Origin: an uncultured Crocinitomix sp.
GTDB lineage: Bacteria > Bacteroidota > Bacteroidia > Flavobacteriales_D > Crocinitomicaceae
Direction of reading: 5' to 3'
NCBI GenBank assembly: GCA_937136425.1
Contig: CAKZON010000098.1
Location: 1 to 38,489, forward strand
DNA length: 38,489 nt
The notes under the pieces were generated by a model. The model worked only from the letters and a program-made list of their open reading frames with translations. It was not told the origin of the DNA and ran no database searches. The position numbers were made by a program, and so were the translations under genes. Numbering within the stretch: position 1 is the first letter of the stretch; every line of letters begins with the position of its first letter. Positions 25,066-33,192 of this stretch are shown here, piece after piece.

Positions 25066-26073
25066 TTATTCGTATTTAATTTTGAATGAAGAGATTCTGT
25101 CATTCCAAAAGTCAGCTGTATTTGCAACCGTCCAATCGCCATGAAGAACTAGGCTTTTTCCTTGAAAATTCCCATGCTCATAAAGTATCACATGTATCCC
25201 CGCAGGAATTCGGATTGAAGAAATTTTATCATTCCAACCACTTGGAATAGAACCGTAATCTGCTACGGTGTAAACTAATTTATTACCTGTGAAATTTGAA
25301 TGCTCAAAAAACTGTACCGTACTGTTATTTCCATAACCATTGTTTCCACAAATTGGCGGATAGTTGTTATTTCCAAATTGTCCTGTAAGAAAATTACCAT
25401 TGGCAATTCCAATTAAAAAACGAGTGCTAGAGTTTGTTTTAAAAACACTTTTTGCAATTCCACCTGAATAAGAAATACGAACAATTTCGTCGTAATCGTC
25501 ATTTTTAATTTCATCTAAACTATTGTTAGAGTTATATCTTATTCGCCAGATATAATCATAATTATCGTTTTTAATTCCATCAATTTGATCATCACTATCA
25601 TATCCAAACTGATAGATGTATTCATAATTACCATTATCTAATTTTTCCAATTGCCCATCATAACTATACACCAATCTAAATCCTGTATTATAATCACCGT
25701 CTTTAATTTTTTCTAAACGACCTTTACTATCATATTGAAACCTGAAAAGCGTTGTATAATTTTGTCTAATGCGCTCAATTTTGTTATCGCTATTCCACTC
25801 TACCTCATAGGGCCCTTGTATGGTGTGAGATGTTTGCCCATATTCATCTAGCAACAATTCTGAGCCCATTAAATTGAGGCGCAAAAATTTCACTTCTCCG
25901 TTTCCTTTTAAATATAAACCTGTGAGCGGTTGCACATCTGTTTGATTTTTCAAATCAAAATAAAGCCAATTTATTTTTCCAGAATGGTCTATTGAAACTG
26001 TTGTGGGTTCTGCTCCAAAAGAAAGAGAACTTGCAATAAAAAATAAGATAAAAGAGAGTAAGATTTTTTTCAT
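25066..26073 (-). CDS. Exported beta/gamma-crystallin protein with a 22-residue repeat array
   Basis: 335 residues. Signal peptide to about residue 20. Residues 93-201 carry one 21-residue and four 22-residue repeats (for example YDSKGRLEKIKDGDYNTGF), tyrosine and aspartate rich, like YD/RHS-type repeats but shorter. Residues about 250-335 are a two-motif beta/gamma-crystallin domain with YEHGNFQGKSLVL. Each half has an intact Ca2+ motif of the form (N/D)(N/D)XX(S/T)S: WNDKISS and WNDRISS. It is thus predicted to bind two Ca2+ ions outside the cell. The stop lies 19 bases from the end of lptD, convergent with it. Confidence 0.85.
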   Translation of the reverse strand: MKKILLSFILFFIASSLSFGAEPTTVSIDHSGKINWLYFDLKNQTDVQPLTGLYLKGNGEVKFLRLNLMGSELLLDEYGQTSHTIQGPYEVEWNSDNKIERIRQNYTTLFRFQYDSKGRLEKIKDGDYNTGFRLVYSYDGQLEKLDNGNYEYIYQFGYDSDDQIDGIKNDNYDYIWRIRYNSNNSLDEIKNDDYDEIVRISYSGGIAKSVFKTNSSTRFLIGIANGNFLTGQFGNNNYPPICGNNGYGNNSTVQFFEHSNFTGNKLVYTVADYGSIPSGWNDKISSIRIPAGIHVILYEHGNFQGKSLVLHGDWTVANTADFWNDRISSFKIKYE

Positions 26074-26139
26074 AATTGACTTTATTAATTTGAATAAATA
26101 AATCCAAACTTTATGCCAATTCTTCTCAACCGTTTTAGA

Positions 26140-26742
26140 TTAATTCTTTGCTGATTTAATAGACTCCCATGTTGTATACATTGAATCTTGCGAAGGTCTA
26201 TTTGGTTCCACCTCACGCAATGGTTCAACCTCTTTTAAAGTTGCTTTACATTCGCCAGGTAATGCTTGATACAATGCAGTCCCCATAGTTTTCCATTTCA
26301 TCATATCGTCCGAAACTTGCTTAATTATTTTTGCCGGGTTACCAACTAATAAGCTACGTTTAGGTACTTCCATTTTAGCCGGAACAAAGCATAAAGCACC
26401 AACGATACATTCATCCTCAATAGTCACGTCATCCATTACAACGGCATTCATTCCTATCAAACAATTTTCGCCAATTGTACCACCGTGAATAATGGCTCCA
26501 TGACCAATATGCGCTCCCTTTTTTAAGCGAACTGTAGTTCCAGGAAACATATGGATGGTGCAATTTTCTTGCACATTACAACCATCTTCAATGATTATTT
26601 GCCCCCAATCTCCTCTTAAAGCAGCACTTGGTCCAATGTAAACATCTTTACCAATTATTACATTACCCGTTACAGTTGCTTGTGGATGAATGAATGCTGT
26701 TTCATGTACCACCGGAATAAATCCATTGAATTCAAATATCAT
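26140..26742 (-). CDS. Left-handed beta-helix protein, gamma-carbonic anhydrase/PaaY type
   Basis: 200 residues made of hexapeptide repeats (for example ATVTGNVIIGKDVYIGPSA and IGENCLIGMNAVVMDDVTI). The zinc-ligand histidines of gamma-carbonic anhydrases are present: CTIHMF (His64), and IGHGAIIHGG (His81 and His86, spaced by five). PaaY and CaiE relatives are thioesterases or regulatory partners in phenylacetate and carnitine metabolism, and others are true carbonic anhydrases; which one applies cannot be told. Cytoplasmic; alone between two unrelated genes. Confidence 0.85.
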   Translation of the reverse strand: MIFEFNGFIPVVHETAFIHPQATVTGNVIIGKDVYIGPSAALRGDWGQIIIEDGCNVQENCTIHMFPGTTVRLKKGAHIGHGAIIHGGTIGENCLIGMNAVVMDDVTIEDECIVGALCFVPAKMEVPKRSLLVGNPAKIIKQVSDDMMKWKTMGTALYQALPGECKATLKEVEPLREVEPNRPSQDSMYTTWESIKSAKN

Positions 26743-26791
26743 GCATTGATTTTTTGTAAAGATAAGGTTTATGAAAATGTATTGATATGAA

Positions 26792-29080
26792 TTACCTTAA
26801 AACGTTCACCATCCCGTGGTATTCGAAAACCTCGTCATTGATTTGGTCACGCGCTGTAACATGCCAAACATAAACACCACTCTGAACCAAGCCTCCGTCT
26901 AAATAAGTTCCATCCCAACGGTCAGTAGGATCATTCGTTTGCCAAATTAATTCTCCCCAGCGGTTAAATAATTTTAGACGAAATTCATCAAGATTAAAAC
27001 CTTCAACAAATACCCCCCAATCCTCATTGAAAGGATCTCCATTTGGCGTAAATGCATTAGGAGCAAAGATCATTTGATCCTCTAAGACTCGAATTGTGTG
27101 CACGGCAGTATCTACACAGCCATTTACAGAATTTTCAATTAGCATAACATCATAATCAGCCGCTATAAATTGAGGATAAACCACCTCTACAGAACCATAA
27201 CTGCTAGAAGAACTTGGCAATGCTCCAGGCATTTCCCACAAATAAGAGCTAGTAGGATCTGGATAAATCATTATGAGTTTTAACGCTGTATTAAAATAAT
27301 CAGTTGGGTTATGATCGGCATAAAAATCAGTATTAGGAGTATTAAAAACAATAACTGATTGAATAACTGAATCTTGGCAACCTTGTTCATTTTCAACAAA
27401 CAACTGAGCATCATACGAACCTCCTGAAGGATATAAATGCGTGGGGTTTTCCAAATAACTGGTATCAGAGTCATCTCCAAAATACCATTTTGTTACCGTA
27501 ATATCACCGGCTGTTGAATTGGACAAATTATCAAAAGATATAAATTCATTTTCGCAAACAGAATCAGACACAAAGCTAGCAACAACACCATTTAAAATAA
27601 TTGGGTTATCTATACTGTCAATACAACCATTTTCAGATACAACTATTAAACGAACTTCAAACTCACCAGGTCCACTATAAGCATGTGTAGGATTTTGATC
27701 ATCAGCAAAAGAACCATCTCCAAAATCCCAATACCACGAAGCAAAGCTGACAGGACCATCAATGGTAGTTAAGTCTGTAAAGTTAAGTTCATGCCCAAAA
27801 CAAGCCAACCAATCTCCAGCATAAGAAACACCTGTGCCTGTTATTTCAAAGTCAGGTTCTGGATTTGCAAAAACGGTAACAGATGTTGCAGCAGTGTCAT
27901 TACAAGATGCATCTTCACTATAAACAATCAACTCAACATCATATAAACCAGAAGAAGTATAAAGATAAGAAGGGCTAAAGTCATTAGACACCATACCATC
28001 TCCAAAGTACCACTCCCAAGAATCTATTTCACCATCAGGCATAGAGGAAAGGTTCGTAAATAACGTTGGATTTCCATGGCAAACATTGTCTGCAGTAAAA
28101 GCAGCCATTGGAATTGACGGTGATTCATAGTCTATGCGCTTGCATCCGTCTACATAGGTAAAAATTGCGGTAAACATTCCTTCACCATATGGTATAGGAG
28201 ATAATGTTTCTGAAGTTTCTCCAGCCAATGCTACCCCATCTTTGTACCACTGCCACGTTCCATCTATTTCATCATTATTAGCTGTTAGCTCTAAATCATC
28301 AGAGCACCAACCTCCTGTTTCGGTAATATACCCCATTACATCTGTCTCTAACAATACCAATTCATCAAAATAATAATATGTGCCTTCTACTCCCAAATCT
28401 CCACATGGAATGCCCAAAGCAATAGCATCAATATTTACAACGGGGGTAAACTCTAAAGTAACTGAGACCCATTCACCATCAGTTCCTGTAACTGCGGTTT
28501 CGGTTGCTAAAATTTCCCATGATGCAACGCCATCTGGACATGTAGTGCCAAACCAAGGCAAATCACCACAGACCGAGGAGCCATATAACTGTACATCAAC
28601 CTCTTCCAACCCACCATAAGCATGAGCGACATGAAAATTAAGCGAATAGCTTACACCTGCAAGCATTGGGCTTAATAAACAAGTTCCAGCATACTCTCGA
28701 TAACCGCTTAAAAAATTGTACAAACCAATAAAGCCCTCTCCACCTCCAGGCAATGGCATTGCTGGTGGAACTGCTCCGTCAAAACCAAACTCATCATAAC
28801 CTTCACAACTATGATAAAAATCTGAAGTGGCAGCTGAAGCTTGATCCCATGCAGTTGCACACGCCAACATACCTTCTGCATTTGGGCAACAATCAATAGT
28901 TTCAAAAGATGGGTTAGGAATTAAACTGAGATCTATTAAGTTGTTGCAATCGCAGTCATCATCATTCAAATCAACCAAACCATCTCCATCATCATCAATA
29001 GCATTATCGCATATCTCCTGACCAAAGCTAGGGAGCATATGGAACAACAATAATAGAAGTAGGGCTGTGTTTTTTTTCAA
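26792..29080 (-). CDS. Large PKD-repeat surface protein with T9SS type B tail
   Basis: 762 residues, starting with TTG at 29080, immediately followed by a signal peptide (ALLLLLLFHMLPSFGQ). Residues about 21-44 are a Ca2+-type acidic motif (DNAIDDDGDGLVDLNDDDCD). Residues about 50-270 form a jellyroll-like adhesion domain with several Cys. Then three PKD domains with WYFGDG-type signatures (WEWYFGDG, WYWDFGDG, WYFGDD) and one degenerate copy. Residues about 672-762 are a CHU_C-like type B sorting domain (FAPNAFTPNGDPFNEDW, LKLFNRWGELIWQ, SGVYVWHV). Expected on the cell surface via T9SS, probably as an adhesin or gliding-associated protein. Confidence 0.88.
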   Translation of the reverse strand: MKKNTALLLLLLFHMLPSFGQEICDNAIDDDGDGLVDLNDDDCDCNNLIDLSLIPNPSFETIDCCPNAEGMLACATAWDQASAATSDFYHSCEGYDEFGFDGAVPPAMPLPGGGEGFIGLYNFLSGYREYAGTCLLSPMLAGVSYSLNFHVAHAYGGLEEVDVQLYGSSVCGDLPWFGTTCPDGVASWEILATETAVTGTDGEWVSVTLEFTPVVNIDAIALGIPCGDLGVEGTYYYFDELVLLETDVMGYITETGGWCSDDLELTANNDEIDGTWQWYKDGVALAGETSETLSPIPYGEGMFTAIFTYVDGCKRIDYESPSIPMAAFTADNVCHGNPTLFTNLSSMPDGEIDSWEWYFGDGMVSNDFSPSYLYTSSGLYDVELIVYSEDASCNDTAATSVTVFANPEPDFEITGTGVSYAGDWLACFGHELNFTDLTTIDGPVSFASWYWDFGDGSFADDQNPTHAYSGPGEFEVRLIVVSENGCIDSIDNPIILNGVVASFVSDSVCENEFISFDNLSNSTAGDITVTKWYFGDDSDTSYLENPTHLYPSGGSYDAQLFVENEQGCQDSVIQSVIVFNTPNTDFYADHNPTDYFNTALKLIMIYPDPTSSYLWEMPGALPSSSSSYGSVEVVYPQFIAADYDVMLIENSVNGCVDTAVHTIRVLEDQMIFAPNAFTPNGDPFNEDWGVFVEGFNLDEFRLKLFNRWGELIWQTNDPTDRWDGTYLDGGLVQSGVYVWHVTARDQINDEVFEYHGMVNVLR

Positions 29081-29168
29081 ACCTTTGAAATGTAGTAGTA
29101 TAGACTCCTAAATTACGGTATTAGTTGGTTGATTCCACGAAAAAGTTGTGCTAATTTTTAACAGTCAC

Positions 29169-30002
29169 CTATTCATTGAAGAATTCAAGTGCTTTTTCTA
29201 ATGCCGCATGCATGTCTTCTGGTAATTTTTCATTAGTCCATGGTTGCGAAGCACTAAAAGTATGCCCTGCACCTTTAATAACACATAACCGTGTATTGGA
29301 CCAACGTGCATTATTTTGACCTTCAGAAATACTTACCGCCAAGTCCATATCGCCATGAATTTGTAAAAAAGGAATGGTTAAACTACCTGCTGCCGCTTCA
29401 ATATTCAACACTTTCTCATTCTTTTTAAAATCTTCGTAAAAGCTATAAAAATGTGGCATAGATTGATTCGTCCTACCATTTGCAACATACATTACTCCGC
29501 TATGCTCCCACTCAAGCAATTCATCACCAATTGGAAAACGATTGGCAATATTACTAATTCCAGCCAGAGAAATTAACTTGGTTACTTTAGTGTTTATTGC
29601 TGCTGTTAAAATCGCTACTCCACCTCCACGGCTGTGTCCAATTAAGTAAATTGGAATGTCCATTTCACATTCTTGCCTTATGATTCTGTCTGTTTCATTA
29701 ATGATTCCGTTTAAATCATTTATTTCAAACGTATAAGTATTCCTTCCAAAAGCCTCTAAATCTGGAAAATCAATTGGTTCATCAACAGTTCCTCCATTGT
29801 GAGACATGTTAAACTTTACAAAGCCAAAACCTTGTTTTAAGAAGTAATCTTCCATTAAGTTCCACGCTCCCCAATCCTTATATCCTTTGTATCCATGCGC
29901 AAAAACAATTACTGCCTTAGCATTTTTCGGAATCTGACAATCAAACAAACTTTTACGTTGATTACTTCCTTCGTAAATTTTATTTTTAAATTCTATTAGC
30001 AT
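29169..30002 (-). CDS. Alpha/beta-hydrolase, cytoplasmic
   Basis: 277 residues from ATG 30002. A TTG two codons upstream is possible. Alpha/beta-hydrolase fold: AVIVFAHGYKGYKDWGAWN supplies the oxyanion HG motif, LIGHSRGGGVAIL is the nucleophile elbow with its Ser, and LQIHGDMDLAVS plus IKGAGHTF provide the acid and the histidine. All triad residues are present. No signal peptide. The substrate is unknown; close relatives are annotated as dienelactone-hydrolase-like or acyl hydrolases. Divergent from the lipoprotein gene at 30074. Confidence 0.85.
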   Translation of the reverse strand: MLIEFKNKIYEGSNQRKSLFDCQIPKNAKAVIVFAHGYKGYKDWGAWNLMEDYFLKQGFGFVKFNMSHNGGTVDEPIDFPDLEAFGRNTYTFEINDLNGIINETDRIIRQECEMDIPIYLIGHSRGGGVAILTAAINTKVTKLISLAGISNIANRFPIGDELLEWEHSGVMYVANGRTNQSMPHFYSFYEDFKKNEKVLNIEAAAGSLTIPFLQIHGDMDLAVSISEGQNNARWSNTRLCVIKGAGHTFSASQPWTNEKLPEDMHAALEKALEFFNE

Positions 30003-30073
30003 TCGCAACTATAAAAATTCAATAAATCTTATCTTTACCGTGAAGTTAGCTAAAGTTAAAATAACTGAAGATT

Positions 30074-30463
30074 TTGAAGCACTTAAAATATTTGTCCCTA
30101 TTCCTTTTATTTCTGACAATTGGAAGTTGTAATGCAAGTTTCGGAGATAAATATGTTATCCAAAATTTAGAGATTTATTTTACCCCTAAAAATGTAGGAA
30201 AACACTATGTTGTTGCCATGGCTGATTATTTTAGAGAAAATAATCTTTTGCAAGAACAGCCGCACAGCATTCAAATGACTAGTGATGAAAATGGTTTTAT
30301 TTTAAATATGGTTTTAGATGATAGCTACAAAACTTTACCAACTGAACAAAACAACAATCTTGCATTGCTTGAAGCTGATATTAAAGAACAGGTATTTGAA
30401 GGCTTAAACTTTAGAATTCAGGTTTGTAATGCTAATTTTGTTCCAATTGAATCGCCTGAATAG
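30074..30463 (+). CDS. Small lipoprotein, first gene of the RPE-CBS cluster
   Basis: 129 residues from TTG at 30074, supported by an in-frame TAA four codons upstream and by the lipoprotein signal that follows (YLSLFLLFLTIGSC, lipobox TIGSC). The mature part has no recognisable family; it is mixed alpha/beta with a YKTLPTEQNNN turn. It ends 20 bases before the RPE-CBS gene on the same strand, so the two may be in one transcript, but a functional link is only suggested by position. Confidence 0.6.
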   Translation: MKHLKYLSLFLLFLTIGSCNASFGDKYVIQNLEIYFTPKNVGKHYVVAMADYFRENNLLQEQPHSIQMTSDENGFILNMVLDDSYKTLPTEQNNNLALLEADIKEQVFEGLNFRIQVCNANFVPIESPE

Positions 30464-30482
30464 GCATTGACACGATAAAGAA

Positions 30483-31493
30483 ATGAAAATATCTGCATCC
30501 ATATACTCTGACAAGAAAAACGACATTGCTACCACAATTAACGCGCTGAATGATTCGCATGTTGACTTAATACATGTGGATTGTAATGATGATTTAAACG
30601 TATTTGCAGATATAGAAAAAATTCAGCAAAAATCTGACATTCCAGTTGATTTGCACATTATAACAAATAAAGCAGAACGATTTTATCCTGCTTTAGAATC
30701 TTTTCAAATTGAATATGTCACTTTTCAATACGAGGATTTAGAAGACAAGAACTTAAACATTCCAAAAGAGTTTACAGGACAATTAGGATTAGCCATAACA
30801 ACCAATACTCCTATTTCGGTATTTGATGATTATGCGGACGAATTTGACTTTATTTTATTTATGGCAACTGTGCCTGGACAAAGTGGAGGGAAATTCGACA
30901 AATCTAATTTCAGACGCATTAGAGAATTTCAGCAAAAATATCCAACCAAAAAGGTACATGTTGATGGTGGAGTTAATGCAGAGGTTTCATTTATATTACG
31001 TAATATGGGAGTTTACGCTTCTGTTTCTGGATCATACTTGTTCAATTCTGCTAACATTAATACGGCCTTACTTAATCTTAAATTAAACGAAATTGATTCT
31101 GGCTTTTTAGTGCAGGATTTTATGCGAGATTTGAATGAATCACCAGTGATTTATGAAGCTGATCTAGGTTTAAAAGAAGTTTTAACCGCTATTGGCAATG
31201 GTAAACTTGGTTTTACAATGGTTTTAGCAGCAGACGATTCTATGCTAGGTATTATCGGTAATGCAGACCTAAGAAGAGGTTTACTAGACAACTTGGAGGA
31301 TCCGTCAGAATTAAACGTACGCGACATGATTAATAAAACACCATTGGTAGTTTCTGACCATTACTCAGTATATCAAATGTTGCGATTTATAAAAAAAGAA
31401 ACACGCCCGGTATTGTATTTACCTGTGGTAGACAAGAATAACAAAGCGGTGGGAACCGTTAATTTCATGAATTTAATAAAAGGAGAACTATGA
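30483..31493 (+). CDS. Ribulose-phosphate-3-epimerase-like domain fused to a KdsD-type CBS pair
   Basis: 336 residues. Residues 1-190 follow ribulose-phosphate 3-epimerase: KISASIYS at strand 1, LIHVDCNDD (His31, Asp33), PVDLHIIT (His58), ILFMATVPGQSGGKF phosphate loop, and VHVDGGVN (Asp161). All four metal-ligand positions are intact, so catalysis is likely. Residues about 208-336 are two CBS domains that resemble the CBS tail of KdsD/KpsF arabinose-5-phosphate isomerases: FMRDLNESPVIYEADLGLKE, GKLGFTMVLAADDSM, NADLRRGLLDN and the end VGTVNFMNLIKGEL. In KdsD the catalytic half is a SIS domain; here it is an epimerase. The stop overlaps the next ATG by 4 bases (31490-31493), coupling it to the DAHP synthase. 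The sugar it acts on is unknown. Confidence 0.85.
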   Translation: MKISASIYSDKKNDIATTINALNDSHVDLIHVDCNDDLNVFADIEKIQQKSDIPVDLHIITNKAERFYPALESFQIEYVTFQYEDLEDKNLNIPKEFTGQLGLAITTNTPISVFDDYADEFDFILFMATVPGQSGGKFDKSNFRRIREFQQKYPTKKVHVDGGVNAEVSFILRNMGVYASVSGSYLFNSANINTALLNLKLNEIDSGFLVQDFMRDLNESPVIYEADLGLKEVLTAIGNGKLGFTMVLAADDSMLGIIGNADLRRGLLDNLEDPSELNVRDMINKTPLVVSDHYSVYQMLRFIKKETRPVLYLPVVDKNNKAVGTVNFMNLIKGEL

Positions 31494-32488
31494 TCATCCA
31501 CCTCAAAAAAGAGATTGGTAATGCAAAAGCAGAGGCAATTGCAAAAGCAAATAATGCATTTTTAATTGAAGAAGACAATCAATATGTTTTGATTAGTTCA
31601 TCTGGACAAAAAGAAGTTGATCCTCAATTTGCAGATGCAGTAACTGAAACATTTGTTTTTGACAACGACATGCAATTAGCTTCGCGTAATTATCGCTCAG
31701 CAACTAGAGAGGTAACTATTGGAAACGTTACAATTGGTGGCGACACCGGAAACACACTTTTAATTGCTGGCCCTTGCTCGGTTGAATCAGAAGAGCAAAT
31801 TCAGGAATCATCTGCCTTGTTAAAGGAAATGAACTTAACAACTTTGCGTGGTGGTTGCTACAAACCTAGAACTTCACCTTATAGTTTTCAAGGTTTAGGC
31901 TTAGAAGGTTTAAAGTTGCTAAAGCAAATGAAAAATGAGCATGGTTTAAACGTTATTACAGAGGTAAGAGACGCCACTCATGTGCATGAAGTAATTGAGT
32001 ATTCAGACGTTATTCAAATTGGAGCAAAGGCCATGTACGATCAAGGTATTTTGAGAGCTTGTGCAAAAACACAAAAACCAGTTTTGATAAAACGAGGATT
32101 TGGTACAACATTGCAAGAATTTGTACAATGTGCAGAATTTGTTTTATCAGGAGGAAACCCTAATGTAATTCTTTGTGAAAGAGGTTTAAGAACCTTTGAA
32201 ACAAAAACAAGGTTTACATTAGACCTTTGTGGAGTTGCTTATTTAAAAGAATATACAAACTGCCCGGTAATATTAGATCCTAGTCATGCAATGGGGCACG
32301 CCTATGGCGTACCAGATTTGACAAGAGCTTGTGTTGCAATGGGAATTGACGGACTTTTAATTGAAGTTCATCCGAACCCTAAGGTTGCAAAATCTGATGC
32401 TTCGCAGCAGTTGAATCATCAAGAATTTAAAGACTTAGTTGCTACGTTAAATCCAGTTGCGGCGGCTGTTAATCATAAAATTATTTAA
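31490..32488 (+). CDS. aroF: 3-deoxy-7-phosphoheptulonate (DAHP) synthase, type I-beta
   Basis: 332 residues. Residues 1-70 form a small ferredoxin-like N-terminal domain such as precedes type I-beta DAHP synthases and can carry feedback regulation. The barrel has IAGPCSVESEEQ (metal-ligand Cys96), GGCYKPRTSPYSFQGLG (KPRTS, the erythrose-4-phosphate motif that separates DAHP synthases from KDO-8-phosphate synthases), CERGLRTFETKTRFTLDL, ILDPSHAMGH and IEVHPNP. The reaction joins PEP to an aldose phosphate. Usually this is the first step to chorismate, but here it lies between an epimerase-CBS and a KdsC-type phosphatase, so it may feed a different 3-deoxy-ulosonate pathway. It overlaps the preceding gene by 4 bases. 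Confidence 0.88.
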   Translation: MIIHLKKEIGNAKAEAIAKANNAFLIEEDNQYVLISSSGQKEVDPQFADAVTETFVFDNDMQLASRNYRSATREVTIGNVTIGGDTGNTLLIAGPCSVESEEQIQESSALLKEMNLTTLRGGCYKPRTSPYSFQGLGLEGLKLLKQMKNEHGLNVITEVRDATHVHEVIEYSDVIQIGAKAMYDQGILRACAKTQKPVLIKRGFGTTLQEFVQCAEFVLSGGNPNVILCERGLRTFETKTRFTLDLCGVAYLKEYTNCPVILDPSHAMGHAYGVPDLTRACVAMGIDGLLIEVHPNPKVAKSDASQQLNHQEFKDLVATLNPVAAAVNHKII

Positions 32489-32523
32489 GAGAGCGAAAAA
32501 GTTAAACACTTAAAAAGAAGGAG

Positions 32524-33189
32524 ATGAATCTATACAATCAAAATTTAGACTATTTGTGTGAGAAAAGAAAAATTTCGATTACGGAATTTGAGCGCATTAT
32601 TTATATACCAAAAGTACGTATAATGGAGCCCACACCTGATGAATTAATTCGAATTGCAGATTATTTCCAACTTCCTATTGATATTTTAATACGAAAAGAC
32701 TTAAAAGCATTCGATAAATCGCAATTGCATAAGATAAAATTGGTCATTTTAGATGTAGATGGTACTATGACAGATGGTGGTATGTATTTTACTGAAAATG
32801 GGGATCAAATAAAAAAATACAACACCAAAGATGGCATGGCTATCAAGCGTGAAGTAAGAGATGGAATACAATTTGGAATCATTTCTCACGGACATAAACT
32901 TAAAATGGTTGAAGACCGTGCACAACTATTAGACATTAAACATGTTTATGTTGGGCAAGAAAGCAAAACAGAAGTTTTAGCCCGTTGGTGTGTTGATTTA
33001 AATCTAAAGCCAGAGGAAGTAGCCTTTGTTGGGGATGACATTAATGATGTTGAAATCATGAAAACTGTTGGCTTATCTGCTTGTCCGGCAGATGCAGTTA
33101 CTGCTGTAAAATCAATTGCAGATATTGTACTTTCTAAAAACGGCGGAACAGGTTGCGTTCGTGAGTTTTTGGATGATTGGTTGAACTAA
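32524..33189 (+). CDS. KdsC-type HAD phosphatase with an XRE-like N-terminal domain
   Basis: 221 residues. Residues about 1-60 resemble an XRE helix-turn-helix (LDYLCEKRKISITEFERII, then PTPDELIRIADYFQLPIDIL). Residues about 72-220 are a KdsC/YrbI phosphatase: VILDVDGTMTDGGMYFTENG (both catalytic Asp), IISHGHKLKMVEDRAQLLDI, KHVYVGQESKTEVLARWCVD, and VAFVGDDINDVEIMKTVGL (Lys and Asp motifs). KdsC enzymes are about 170-190 residues and hydrolyse KDO-8-phosphate or related sugar-acid phosphates; the extra N-terminal domain is unusual. It follows the DAHP synthase by 35 bases, so it probably dephosphorylates that enzyme's product or a derivative. Confidence 0.85.
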   Translation: MNLYNQNLDYLCEKRKISITEFERIIYIPKVRIMEPTPDELIRIADYFQLPIDILIRKDLKAFDKSQLHKIKLVILDVDGTMTDGGMYFTENGDQIKKYNTKDGMAIKREVRDGIQFGIISHGHKLKMVEDRAQLLDIKHVYVGQESKTEVLARWCVDLNLKPEEVAFVGDDINDVEIMKTVGLSACPADAVTAVKSIADIVLSKNGGTGCVREFLDDWLN

Positions 33190-33192
33190 AGC

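Noticed and set aside
25050..25070. AATAAAC/GTTTATT inverted repeat between lptD and the crystallin gene as a bidirectional terminator
   Set aside because: The stem is only seven A/T-rich pairs and overlaps the stop codon of the minus-strand gene; too weak to call.
31490..32488. Calling this gene a KDO-8-phosphate synthase because of the KdsC-like neighbour
   Set aside because: The KPRTSPYSFQG and RTFET..FTLDL motifs are those of DAHP synthases; the KDO-8-phosphate synthase motif (KANRSS type) is absent.
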